Source: Ligilactobacillus animalis KCTC 3501 = DSM 20602 | GTDB taxonomy: Bacteria; Bacillota; Bacilli; Lactobacillales; Lactobacillaceae | Length of the DNA stretch: 57,230 nt | Assembly: GCF_001434535.1 (NCBI RefSeq) | Contig: NZ_AYYW01000011.1 | Location: 1 to 57,230 of the forward strand | Direction of reading: 5' to 3' | Shown: positions 44,186-52,513 of the stretch, piece after piece | How the letters are laid out: the number at the start of each line of letters is the position of its first letter | Numbering within the stretch: the stretch's first letter is position 1 | Translations under genes and position numbers: made by a program | Notes under the pieces: generated by a model | Database searches by the model: none | What the model saw: the letters and a program-made list of their open reading frames with translations, nothing else | What the model was told of the DNA's origin: nothing

Positions 44186-44572
44186 TTATTTTTTATCTTT
44201 CAATAAATCACGAATTTCAGATAAAAGTTCGATCTCTGGTTCTGGACCAGTCTCTTCAACTTCTTCTTCGACTTTCTTAGGCATAACTTTATTGACTGCT
44301 TTAACGATCAAGAAGACAACAAAAGCAATGATCAAGAAGTTGATCACGGCGTTCAAGAAGACCCCAAATTTGAAGGTCGTACCGCCGATCGCAAGTTGAA
44401 GATCAGAAAGGTCGATCTTACCGAGGAATAACCCGATAAACGGATTGATCAAGTTAGTAACAAGTGAGTTAACGATTGCAGTAAATGCGCTACCGATGAT
44501 AACCCCGACAGCTAAGTCTAAAACATTACCTCGGCCAATAAATTCTTTAAATTCCTTTAACATTAATTTCAC
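44186..44572 (-). CDS. mscL: Large-conductance mechanosensitive channel MscL
   Basis: The 128-residue channel opens on membrane tension to release solutes during hypo-osmotic shock. The N-terminus [26 protein letters not shown] (shown in part: [13 protein letters not shown]) is diagnostic of MscL TM1, the second segment is around residues 72-92, and a charged cytosolic helix ([12 protein letters not shown]) precedes the C-terminus. GGAGGTG lies upstream. The downstream gene is the lipid kinase, after a hairpin. Confidence 0.95.
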   Translation of the reverse strand: MKLMLKEFKEFIGRGNVLDLAVGVIIGSAFTAIVNSLVTNLINPFIGLFLGKIDLSDLQLAIGGTTFKFGVFLNAVINFLIIAFVVFLIVKAVNKVMPKKVEEEVEETGPEPEIELLSEIRDLLKDKK

Positions 44573-44854
44573 CTCCAGTACAAATTGGTTGCAATCAAGA
44601 TATTTTTAAGTTTAGCTAATATATCTAAATAAAACAAGCTAAAAGCCTTGAAAAAATTCAGTTTTTTTGAAAAATTCAACTTTTGTCTGGAGTGAATTAT
44701 GTATAGATGCAAAATATAACAAATTAGTTTTTAAACTTTAATATGAGTTTAATTTGGGGAATAGGACTTGAATTTTAAATATACATTAGGGTAGAATTAG
44801 AAATAGAATTTGAGCAGCAGAAAGTCAAACGTAGATGCCACCAAATACTACGAT

Positions 44855-44925
44855 CTTCAAGAAAGGAAAAACTATTAAAGTCTTTCAAAATACAGTAATG
44901 TATTTTTCTACGTTTATTTAATAGT
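44855..44925 (+). mobile_element. Eroded IS200/IS605-type right end (relic)
   Basis: GAAAGGAAAAACTAT at 44861-44875 is identical to 207-221 in the tnpB-linked right end, followed in both by a 5-6-base spacer and TCTTTC, and later AATGTA.TT. Two small hairpins (GAAAG/CTTTC; AATAC/GTATT) remain. No transposase fragment is visible nearby. It lies in the 364-base gap between mscL and gdhA; the rest of that gap shows only a weak promoter-like TTGAAT/TAGAAT pair (44768-44797, 18-bp spacing). Confidence 0.55.
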
Positions 44926-44933
44926 AGGGATAA

Positions 44934-46271
<1,338 letters not shown>

Positions 46272-46297
46272 TGAAACGATAGCTTATAAATACAGCA

Positions 46298-46337
46298 AAC
46301 GAGGGGCCCATCACTGTATCGTGGTGGGTCCCTCGTT
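46298..46337. terminator. Long palindrome between convergent genes, family copy C
   Basis: AACGAGGGGCCCATCAC and GTGGTGGGTCCCTCGTT pair (two G-T wobbles) around TGTATC, between gdhA and the lipoprotein gene. Confidence 0.8.
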
Positions 46338-46346
46338 ATTTAGGAT

Positions 46347-46907
46347 TTATTCTTGTGTAGTTGCTTTGGCTGCTTCAATATCAGTTTGGGTGACCGAGAT
46401 CGTGGCGAGATTGCTGCCATCAGGATTATCGTATTTTACCAAGACCTTAACATCGGGTGCAATGGCCTTAGCCCTATTTAATAAAGGCTCAACTTCTGGG
46501 ATCAAAACTTGTTTTAAAGCTTCATTATCAAGATTGATATTTTGTGGTTGAGAAAAAGTATAGTTGTAAATGATCGTACTATCTTCACCTTCATCGATCG
46601 CGATATCTTTAAAAGTATCATTTTCGCCGTTGAGCTGAGCTTTAAGGGCTGGAATCTGACTTTGGGCAGTTTTGATCATTAAAGCAAAGTCTGCGGAGTT
46701 ACCTTTGGTTGATCTAGCACGTGAAAGTGAGTTTTTACTGGTCGAACTGGCTTTACTGCTCAAACTTTTAGCACTACTGGAACTGGTAGAACTGCTAGAA
46801 CTGCTAGAAGAACTACTTGCAGTATCCTTTGCTTTATCATTAGAACAGGCTGTTAAACCAAAAAGGAAAAATACACTTAAAAATGCAATAAAAAACTTGT
46901 TTTTCAT
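46347..46907 (-). CDS. Ser-rich lipoprotein of unknown function
   Basis: The 186-residue protein has a lipobox LFGLTACSND (Cys about residue 20), a Ser-rich low-complexity linker (about 28-60) and a C-terminal alpha/beta domain with PQNINLDNEALKQVLIP. The serine tract is encoded partly by 9-base repeats (AGC AGT TCT), which could vary in length. Start at ATG 46907 with a weak AAAGCAGG upstream; an in-frame upstream ATG would place 12 charged residues before the signal. Function unknown; surface-exposed. Confidence 0.75.
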   Translation of the reverse strand: MKNKFFIAFLSVFFLFGLTACSNDKAKDTASSSSSSSSSSTSSSSAKSLSSKASSTSKNSLSRARSTKGNSADFALMIKTAQSQIPALKAQLNGENDTFKDIAIDEGEDSTIIYNYTFSQPQNINLDNEALKQVLIPEVEPLLNRAKAIAPDVKVLVKYDNPDGSNLATISVTQTDIEAAKATTQE

Positions 46908-47195
46908 TAAAAAAACCTGCTTTCTTTTAAGATATATTTTCATTATATAAAGGGGGATATCGAGTACAAATCTAAAAAAATTGATATTGTACCTTTGAAT
47001 GGGGACAGTTACAAATATAACTATATTATTTTAGATGTTATTGAAGCGATAATATCAATGGGATAAGAAAGGTGTTTTTTGCGAGTTTCTACCTATAATA
47101 TGTAGATTATACTAAGTGGACATTTTGAGTAACTGGAACTTTCTTAAATTAATTGTTAAACTTAAACTAAAGAAAGATAAGGTAGGGGAAGCGAG

Positions 47196-47903
47196 ATGAC
47201 CGAGTTACACATTAGACATCGCAAATTATTATATTGTTTAAGTGGTTTAGGGATCGTTTTGGCAGCAGTACTGATCTATATTATTTTCAAAAATAACGAA
47301 GCGCAGTATTTACAATTTTTAGATCCTAAACATGATAAGAGTGTTTTGATGCATACATTTCGTGATCGTGGTCCTAAAGATGCACTATTGTTGATTTTAT
47401 TGACGGCGGTCACTTCGGCTGTGCCAGCACTCTCAAGTTCAGTTATCTGTATTTTTAATGGTGTTTGTTTTGGGCCTGTTATCGGATTATTGATGAATAT
47501 TACAGGCAATTCACTAGGAAATGCACTAGTAGCTGGCTTTTTTACTAAGTTTGATGAAAATCATGATTTTAATAAGGAAACTAAGCACCCTAATCGGATC
47601 TTAGAGCGCTTGGCTCATTTTAAGAACAAAATGGTCGCATTGATCCTAGGCTATATGATCCCGATCATCCCATCGTTTTTAGTCAATTATATGGGAGTTC
47701 GTTTGAAGATGGATTTTAGAAAGCAATTCTTATGTATCGTGATCGGTGTTTTACCGACATCATTTTTATATGCTTTTGGTGGGGATGCCATTTTTAAGGG
47801 AAATGATCTCCGGTTGATCGTCAGTGCATTGTGCATTATCTTACTGGTAGTGGGTGGTGTTACTTTCTATCGTAAAAAGCATGATGCTAAAAAAACTAAT
47901 TAA
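47196..47903 (+). CDS. VTT (TVP38/DedA-like) membrane protein
   Basis: The 235-residue protein has about five membrane segments and the VTT-domain blocks FNGVCFGPVIGLLMNITGNSLGNA and YMIPIIPSFLVNYMGVRLKM. VTT proteins (DedA, TVP38/TMEM64) are implicated in lipid scrambling or undecaprenyl-phosphate recycling; this member's substrate is unknown. A terminator follows. The 250-base region upstream shows no clear promoter, only a possible TTGAGT and A/T-rich sequence. Confidence 0.82.
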   Translation: MTELHIRHRKLLYCLSGLGIVLAAVLIYIIFKNNEAQYLQFLDPKHDKSVLMHTFRDRGPKDALLLILLTAVTSAVPALSSSVICIFNGVCFGPVIGLLMNITGNSLGNALVAGFFTKFDENHDFNKETKHPNRILERLAHFKNKMVALILGYMIPIIPSFLVNYMGVRLKMDFRKQFLCIVIGVLPTSFLYAFGGDAIFKGNDLRLIVSALCIILLVVGGVTFYRKKHDAKKTN

Positions 47904-47918
47904 TGTATAGTAGTAAAG

Positions 47919-47954
47919 ATCAGGTAGTGGGTCAGACCACTGCCTGATTTTTTT
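47919..47954 (+). terminator. Terminator after the VTT gene
   Basis: ATCAGGTAGTGG pairs with CCACTGCCTGAT (one mismatch), followed by TTTTTTT. Confidence 0.85.
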
Positions 47955-47955
47955 A

Positions 47956-48491
47956 TATTTTGCGCTAAATGACGTATTTTTGTCATAAATATTTGGCAAC
48001 AAGTGGAAGTTAAGATAAAATCTCGACCAAAAATACGAACTTATGTTTGTTATGGGTGTTACACTATTTCATGAATGTAACAAGAATGGCTAAAAAAGCA
48101 GAATTTTCGAAAAAATAACCGTTTTTTGGCCGTTGAAAAAATTTTTTTCGAATTTTTTCAAAAAAATTTGGTCAGAATTGGTAAAAAATCGGCTTTTTTT
48201 GTCATAAAACTTGTAAAAGGTAAGAACGGCGCTATTACGGGCTTGAGTTTAAACATAGATAATTTTATTACAAAAGTTTTGTTACTAAATATTACGAAAT
48301 GTAACAAATATTACATAACATCCATTTTAGGTAAAGTTTTTGGTACTTTAATGTCACAAACAATCCGTATACTATTCATTGTTAGCTCGCAGGGAGCTAA
48401 AAAGCTTTGAGCTTTGGATGTTATTAGAAAAATAAATAATTGAATTTAAAAACATATAAGTAGAAGAATTTTACAGGAGTGAATATATTTT
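47956..48491. other. AT-rich intergenic region upstream of the second apf gene
   Basis: No convincing gene is present. The sequence is very A/T-rich with runs of A and T near 48080-48210 and several TGTTAC/TGTAAC half-sites (48264-48318), including AAATATTAC repeated with a 19-base step. A -10-like TATACT lies near 48368-48373 and a hairpin TTAGCTC/GGAGCTAA in the leader. This suggests a long, possibly regulated 5' leader for apf. Confidence 0.5.
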
Positions 48492-49205
48492 ATGAATTTA
48501 AATAAGGTTTTATTGTCAGCCGCAACAGTCGTAGGTTTTACCGCTGCTACAGCAGCTGCCGCAAATGCAGATACAGTAACAGTTAATGCAGGTGATACAC
48601 TTTCACACATCGCATTGCGTAATAACACAACAGTTGAAGCTCTTCAACAATTAAACAACTTAGAAAACATCAACTTGATCTTCCCAGGTCAAAAGATCGA
48701 AGTTGGCGGTCAAGCACAAACAGTTGAACAAGCACCAGTTGTAGCTGCTCAACCAGCACAAACAACACAAACAACTCAAGCTGACCAAGCTCAACAAGTG
48801 GCTCAAGCCCAAGCTCAAGCAGCAGTTGAAGCACAACAAGCAGCGCAAGCACAAGCCCAAGCAGCCGCTCAAGCTCAAGCTGCAGCACAACAAGCAGCCC
48901 AAGCAGCAGCAGTTCAACAAGCAGCACAAGGTCAAAGCTACACAGCTACTCAACAACAAACAACAAATACGACCGGTAACGGTGATGAAGCAGCTGCTCG
49001 CGAATGGATCGCAGGTAAGGAATCCGGTGGTTCTTACACAGTAACAAACGGTCAATACATCGGTAAATACCAATTATCAGCTTCATACTTGAATGGTGAC
49101 TACTCAGCTGAAAACCAAGAACGTGTTGCTAACAACTACGTATCTTCACGTTACGGTTCTTGGACAAACGCTAAACAACACTGGTTACAAAACGGCTGGT
49201 ACTAA
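48492..49205 (+). CDS. Apf-like secreted LysM protein (second paralogue)
   Basis: The 237-residue protein has a signal peptide (cleavage near ANADT), one LysM domain (VTVNAGDTLSHIALRNNTT), a long Ala/Gln repeat linker (about residues 75-155, rich in AQA/AQQA units) and the C-terminal Apf domain (AREWIAGKESGGSYTV ... RYGSWTNAKQHWLQNGWY). It parallels the apf-like gene at 11417-11995 but with a longer linker. CAGGAGTGA precedes the ATG. Such proteins bind peptidoglycan non-covalently and affect aggregation and cell morphology. A terminator follows. Confidence 0.88.
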   Translation: MNLNKVLLSAATVVGFTAATAAAANADTVTVNAGDTLSHIALRNNTTVEALQQLNNLENINLIFPGQKIEVGGQAQTVEQAPVVAAQPAQTTQTTQADQAQQVAQAQAQAAVEAQQAAQAQAQAAAQAQAAAQQAAQAAAVQQAAQGQSYTATQQQTTNTTGNGDEAAAREWIAGKESGGSYTVTNGQYIGKYQLSASYLNGDYSAENQERVANNYVSSRYGSWTNAKQHWLQNGWY

Positions 49206-49225
49206 GATAAAATAATAATAAGTTT

Positions 49226-49256
49226 TAAAAGACTAGGCTCGTTCTAGTCTTTTTGT
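49226..49256 (+). terminator. Terminator after the second apf gene
   Basis: AAAAGACTAG and CTAGTCTTTTT form a stem with loop GCTCGTT. Confidence 0.9.
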
Positions 49257-49360
49257 GTTATTTTTAAACTTTCACTAAATGAGCTTAATTTTCATGAAAA
49301 CTTCCAAGGAAAGTATTATAATTTTAAATGATGAAATATTTAGTAACTTGAGGTGAGGAT

Positions 49361-49543
49361 ATGCGACTTTCAACAACGCTAATTATTCTGTTGGTATGTT
49401 TGTTTGGGTTGTTGATGATCATTAGTGCGGTCAATATGCACGAAAAAGAGTCGATCATAATGAAAGTTATCTTATTTGTCATCGGTGTGTTGGCACTGAT
49501 GGTCGGAGGGTATCTTTTGATTCGCGTAGTCTTATTAGGGTAA
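49361..49543 (+). CDS. Small two-helix membrane protein (unknown)
   Basis: The 60-residue protein has two hydrophobic segments (about residues 5-24 and 33-56) with the short charged turn NMHEKESIIMK between them. GAGGTGAGG precedes the ATG, so expression is plausible. No family is recognised; it does not resemble the tandem small membrane proteins at 5734-6155 beyond topology. It lies in a short gap between apf and the cytochrome b5-like gene. Confidence 0.65.
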   Translation: MRLSTTLIILLVCLFGLLMIISAVNMHEKESIIMKVILFVIGVLALMVGGYLLIRVVLLG

Positions 49544-49625
49544 GATAAAACAAATTATTTGGTCTATAAAGCGCAATGTGGTAGTGTTAGAATGAAAGAG
49601 CTAATTATTAATTGGAGGGATCTGT

Positions 49626-49856
49626 ATGGAAAAAGAATTTGATTTGGCCCAGTTAGCACAATATGACGGGCAAGAGGGACGTCCAGCTTATGTTGCGATC
49701 GATGGTGTTGTCTATGATGTTACTGCAGTACCTGCTTGGAAGGGTGGCAAGCACCACGGGAACACAGCTGGTAACGATCTCAGTGCTGCGATCGCCCATG
49801 CTCCCCACGAAAAAGCAGTCCTAACTAAATTACCTAAAGTTGGTACACTAAAATAA
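49626..49856 (+). CDS. Cytochrome b5-like haem/steroid-binding protein
   Basis: This 76-residue cytosolic protein is a minimal cytochrome b5-type domain: FDLAQLAQYDGQEGRPAYVAIDGVVYDVT, then WKGGKHHGNTAGNDLSAAIAHAPHE where His residues correspond to the haem-ligand positions of the HPGG and AHxP motifs. Such single-domain proteins are common but poorly characterised in lactobacilli; haem binding is inferred. GGAGGGA precedes the ATG. It is followed by a bidirectional terminator. Confidence 0.82.
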   Translation: MEKEFDLAQLAQYDGQEGRPAYVAIDGVVYDVTAVPAWKGGKHHGNTAGNDLSAAIAHAPHEKAVLTKLPKVGTLK

Positions 49857-49859
49857 TAC

Positions 49860-49893
49860 AAAAAAAGGAAGGTTTTTTAGCCTTCCTTTTTTG
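49860..49893. terminator. Bidirectional terminator between the b5-like gene and the aminopeptidase
   Basis: AAAAAAAGGAAGG and CCTTCCTTTTTT flank TTTTTTAG; A and T tracts suit both convergent genes. Confidence 0.88.
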
Positions 49894-49933
49894 TGCTCAT
49901 TTTTAGAGATCAAGGGTGTTTTTTGTGCTGAAA

Positions 49934-51169
49934 TTAAGCCCAGTCACCGTTTCTAAAGATCGGGGCTTTTGTACCATCAGCACGGATGCCGTCAATATTC
50001 ATGTCAGCTGAACCCATCATGAAATCGACGTGGATCTGGCTGAGATTTAGTCCAGCCGCTGCCAATGCTTCATCATCCATCGTAGTTCCATCCTGGATAC
50101 TGAAAGGATAGGCACTTCCTAACGCTAAGTGGTTGCTGGCATTTTCATCAAATAAAGTGTTGAAAAAGACGATCCCTGAACGTGAGATCGGTGAAGGATC
50201 GGGAACAAGTGCTACTTCACCAAGGGAGCTAGCCCCAGCATCAGTTTCGACTAAATGTTCTAAGATATCTTGTCCAGAGCTAGCTTCGATCTTAGTTACA
50301 TGACCAGCTTTGAATGTAAACTTGATATCTTCTAGAATATTGCCTGCATAGCTAAGTGGTTTAGTCGAAGTGACATAGCCGTCGATCCGATCTTTATCAG
50401 CCGCAGTGAAGACCTCTTCAGTTGGCATATTAGCCATAAATTCGATCCCCTCGACACTAAAGCTACCAGCACCTTCCCAAATATGGTTTTTAGGTAATCC
50501 AATAGTCAAGTCGGTCTTAGGGGAAGTGTAGTGGAGAGCCACGAATTGTTCGTCATTGAGCCATTTAGCTTTATTACGCAAGGTTTGATCGTGTTCTTGC
50601 CACGCTTTGATCGGGTCTTTTTGATCGATCCGACAAGTCTTAAAGATCTCCTCCCAAAGACGGTCGACAGCTTCAGTATCACTTAGATCAGGGAAAACTT
50701 TTTTGGCCCAAGCTACATCTGAAGCAGCAACGACAGTCCAGGTAAGGTCATTGTTTTGGGTCGCTTTATGTACATTTAAAAGAGCTTTTCCCATCGCAGC
50801 CTGGTTTTTAGCGATCCGTTTGGGGTCGATCCCACTAAATGCATCGGGGTCTTCAGAGATCACTGATATCCGTGCGGCATGCTTATCCACGATATAATCT
50901 GCTTCAGCGCTTACGTAGGCTGGAATGTTTTCTAGGCGTTCTTCTGAAGCATGGGCTAAAAATTGCCGGCTAGTGAAGGTATCATTCCATTTAACGATAA
51001 CTTCATTTGCTCCAGCAGCATAGGCTTCTTTGACGATCAAATGAGCTAATTGTTGTTGCGTCACTGAGATATATAGGACAACAGTTTGTCCAGGTTGAAT
51101 GTTGACCCCCGTTTTTATGATCAAGTGAGCATATTGGGCGAGTTTATGTTCGAAATTTGCAATGGCCAT
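49934..51169 (-). CDS. pepS: Aminopeptidase, M29 family (PepS/AmpS)
   Basis: The 411-residue metalloaminopeptidase resembles PepS/AmpS. Visible blocks are YAHLIIKTGVNIQPGQTVVLYI at the N-terminus, NMPTEEVFTAADKDRIDGYV and the metal-site region TLFDENASNHLALGSAYPFS and DFMMGSADMNIDGI. It releases N-terminal residues from peptides in the cytoplasm, complementing the proteolytic system (compare pepD at 28347). GGAGGAA precedes the ATG; the promoter is an extended -10 (complement of 51195-51200). Confidence 0.9.
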   Translation of the reverse strand: MAIANFEHKLAQYAHLIIKTGVNIQPGQTVVLYISVTQQQLAHLIVKEAYAAGANEVIVKWNDTFTSRQFLAHASEERLENIPAYVSAEADYIVDKHAARISVISEDPDAFSGIDPKRIAKNQAAMGKALLNVHKATQNNDLTWTVVAASDVAWAKKVFPDLSDTEAVDRLWEEIFKTCRIDQKDPIKAWQEHDQTLRNKAKWLNDEQFVALHYTSPKTDLTIGLPKNHIWEGAGSFSVEGIEFMANMPTEEVFTAADKDRIDGYVTSTKPLSYAGNILEDIKFTFKAGHVTKIEASSGQDILEHLVETDAGASSLGEVALVPDPSPISRSGIVFFNTLFDENASNHLALGSAYPFSIQDGTTMDDEALAAAGLNLSQIHVDFMMGSADMNIDGIRADGTKAPIFRNGDWA

Positions 51170-51194
51170 AAAAATTCCTCCTTATTTTTTATCT

Positions 51195-51203
51195 ATAATA
51201 CCA
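51195..51203 (-). promoter_or_regulatory. Extended -10 promoter of the M29 aminopeptidase
   Basis: The minus strand reads TGGTATTAT about 30 bases ahead of the start, with no clear -35. Confidence 0.5.
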
Positions 51204-51253
51204 TAAGTAGCTTGAATTAAGGTACAATTAAATTTTTGTTTGAGCTTAACTAT

Positions 51254-51262
51254 TGTTATAAT
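51254..51262 (+). promoter_or_regulatory. Extended -10 promoter of wecB
   Basis: TGTTATAAT with TATAAT at 51257-51262, about 36 bases upstream of the wecB start. Confidence 0.6.
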
Positions 51263-51297
51263 AAGATGAAATACAAAACTTTTAGGAAGTGATGTAC

Positions 51298-52440
51298 GTG
51301 AAAAAGCTTAAAGTGATGCCAATTTTTGGAACTCGTCCAGAAGCGATCAAGATGGCACCATTGATTTTAGAATTAAAAAAACGTGCGGCTGAATTTGAGA
51401 CTGTTGTCACTGTGACAGCTCAGCACCGTGAAATGTTAGATCAAGTACTCGAAATTTTTGAGATCACCCCTGACTATGACCTTGATGTGATGCAACCAGA
51501 TCAGACGATCACAACGATCACGACTAATGTGATGAATCGTTTAGAACAAGTGATCCAAGCCGAAAAACCGGATATCATCTTAGTTCATGGTGATACAACA
51601 ACGACTTTTGCTGCTAGTTTAGCGGCCTTTTACAATAAAACTGCAATCGGTCACGTTGAAGCAGGGTTACGGACTTGGAATAAGTATTCGCCTTATCCCG
51701 AGGAGATGAACCGGCAGTTGACCGATGTTTTGAGCGATCTGTATTTTGCGCCGACTCTGCAAAGTAAAGAAAATTTATTACAAGAAAATCATCCTGTAGA
51801 GCAAGTTTATGTGACGGGAAATACGGCGATCGATGCCTTAAAGCAAACGGTCGCTCAAGATTATCAACATGATATCTTGGAAAAAGTTGATTTTTCTAAA
51901 AAAGTTATTTTAGTAACGATGCATCGCCGGGAAAATCAAGGTAAGCCGATGGAACAAGTCTTTAAGGCGATGAAAGATGTTGTGACCAAGCATCCTGATA
52001 CCGAGATCATTTATCCCGTCCATCTCAGTCCCACGGTGCAAAAATTAGCCCATACTGCCTTTGATGGGGTCGAGCGCGTCCATTTGATCGACCCGCTAGA
52101 TGTTGTTGATTTTCACAATTTGGCAGCCCGAAGCCATTTTATCATGAGTGATTCTGGTGGGGTCCAAGAAGAAGCTCCATCCTTGGGCAAACCTGTATTG
52201 GTCTTGCGCGATACGACCGAACGTCCGGAAGGGATCGCGGCTGGAACGCTTAAGTTAGTCGGGACTGAATACGAAAACGTCAAACGTGAAATGACGGCGT
52301 TGCTAGAAGATGAGAACCAGTATCAACAAATGGCACAAGCTAAAAATCCATATGGTGATGGGCAAGCTAGTCGGCGGATCTTAGATGCGATCGCCTACCA
52401 CTTTGGTCAGTTGGCTGACCGACCACAGGATTTTAGTTGA
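51298..52440 (+). CDS. wecB: UDP-N-acetylglucosamine 2-epimerase (non-hydrolysing)
   Basis: The 380-residue enzyme converts UDP-GlcNAc to UDP-ManNAc for cell-wall polymer or teichoic-acid linkage synthesis. KVMPIFGTRPEAIKMAPLI, VHGDTTTTFAASLAAF, GHVEAGLRT and SDSGGVQEEAP are diagnostic. The start is ambiguous: GTG 51298 (MKKLKVM) has family-typical length with AGGA 10 bases upstream, while ATG 51292 is two codons earlier and very close to that signal. It ends at the fourth copy of the palindrome family. Confidence 0.93.
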   Translation: MKKLKVMPIFGTRPEAIKMAPLILELKKRAAEFETVVTVTAQHREMLDQVLEIFEITPDYDLDVMQPDQTITTITTNVMNRLEQVIQAEKPDIILVHGDTTTTFAASLAAFYNKTAIGHVEAGLRTWNKYSPYPEEMNRQLTDVLSDLYFAPTLQSKENLLQENHPVEQVYVTGNTAIDALKQTVAQDYQHDILEKVDFSKKVILVTMHRRENQGKPMEQVFKAMKDVVTKHPDTEIIYPVHLSPTVQKLAHTAFDGVERVHLIDPLDVVDFHNLAARSHFIMSDSGGVQEEAPSLGKPVLVLRDTTERPEGIAAGTLKLVGTEYENVKREMTALLEDENQYQQMAQAKNPYGDGQASRRILDAIAYHFGQLADRPQDFS

Positions 52441-52466
52441 TAAAAAGCATTAAATAACTAACTGAC

Positions 52467-52508
52467 AAAGGACCCATCACGATGCAAATGCATCATGATG
52501 GGTCCTTT
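52467..52508. terminator. Long palindrome between convergent genes, family copy D
   Basis: AAAGGACCCATCACGATGC and GCATCATGATGGGTCCTTT pair with one mismatch around AAAT, between wecB and yfhO. Confidence 0.85.
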
Positions 52509-52513
52509 ACTAT

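Noticed and set aside
48126-48410. 94-residue ORF in the AT-rich leader before the second apf
   Set aside because: It overlaps the half-site cluster, has no ribosome binding signal and a low-complexity A/T-driven composition; most likely not translated.
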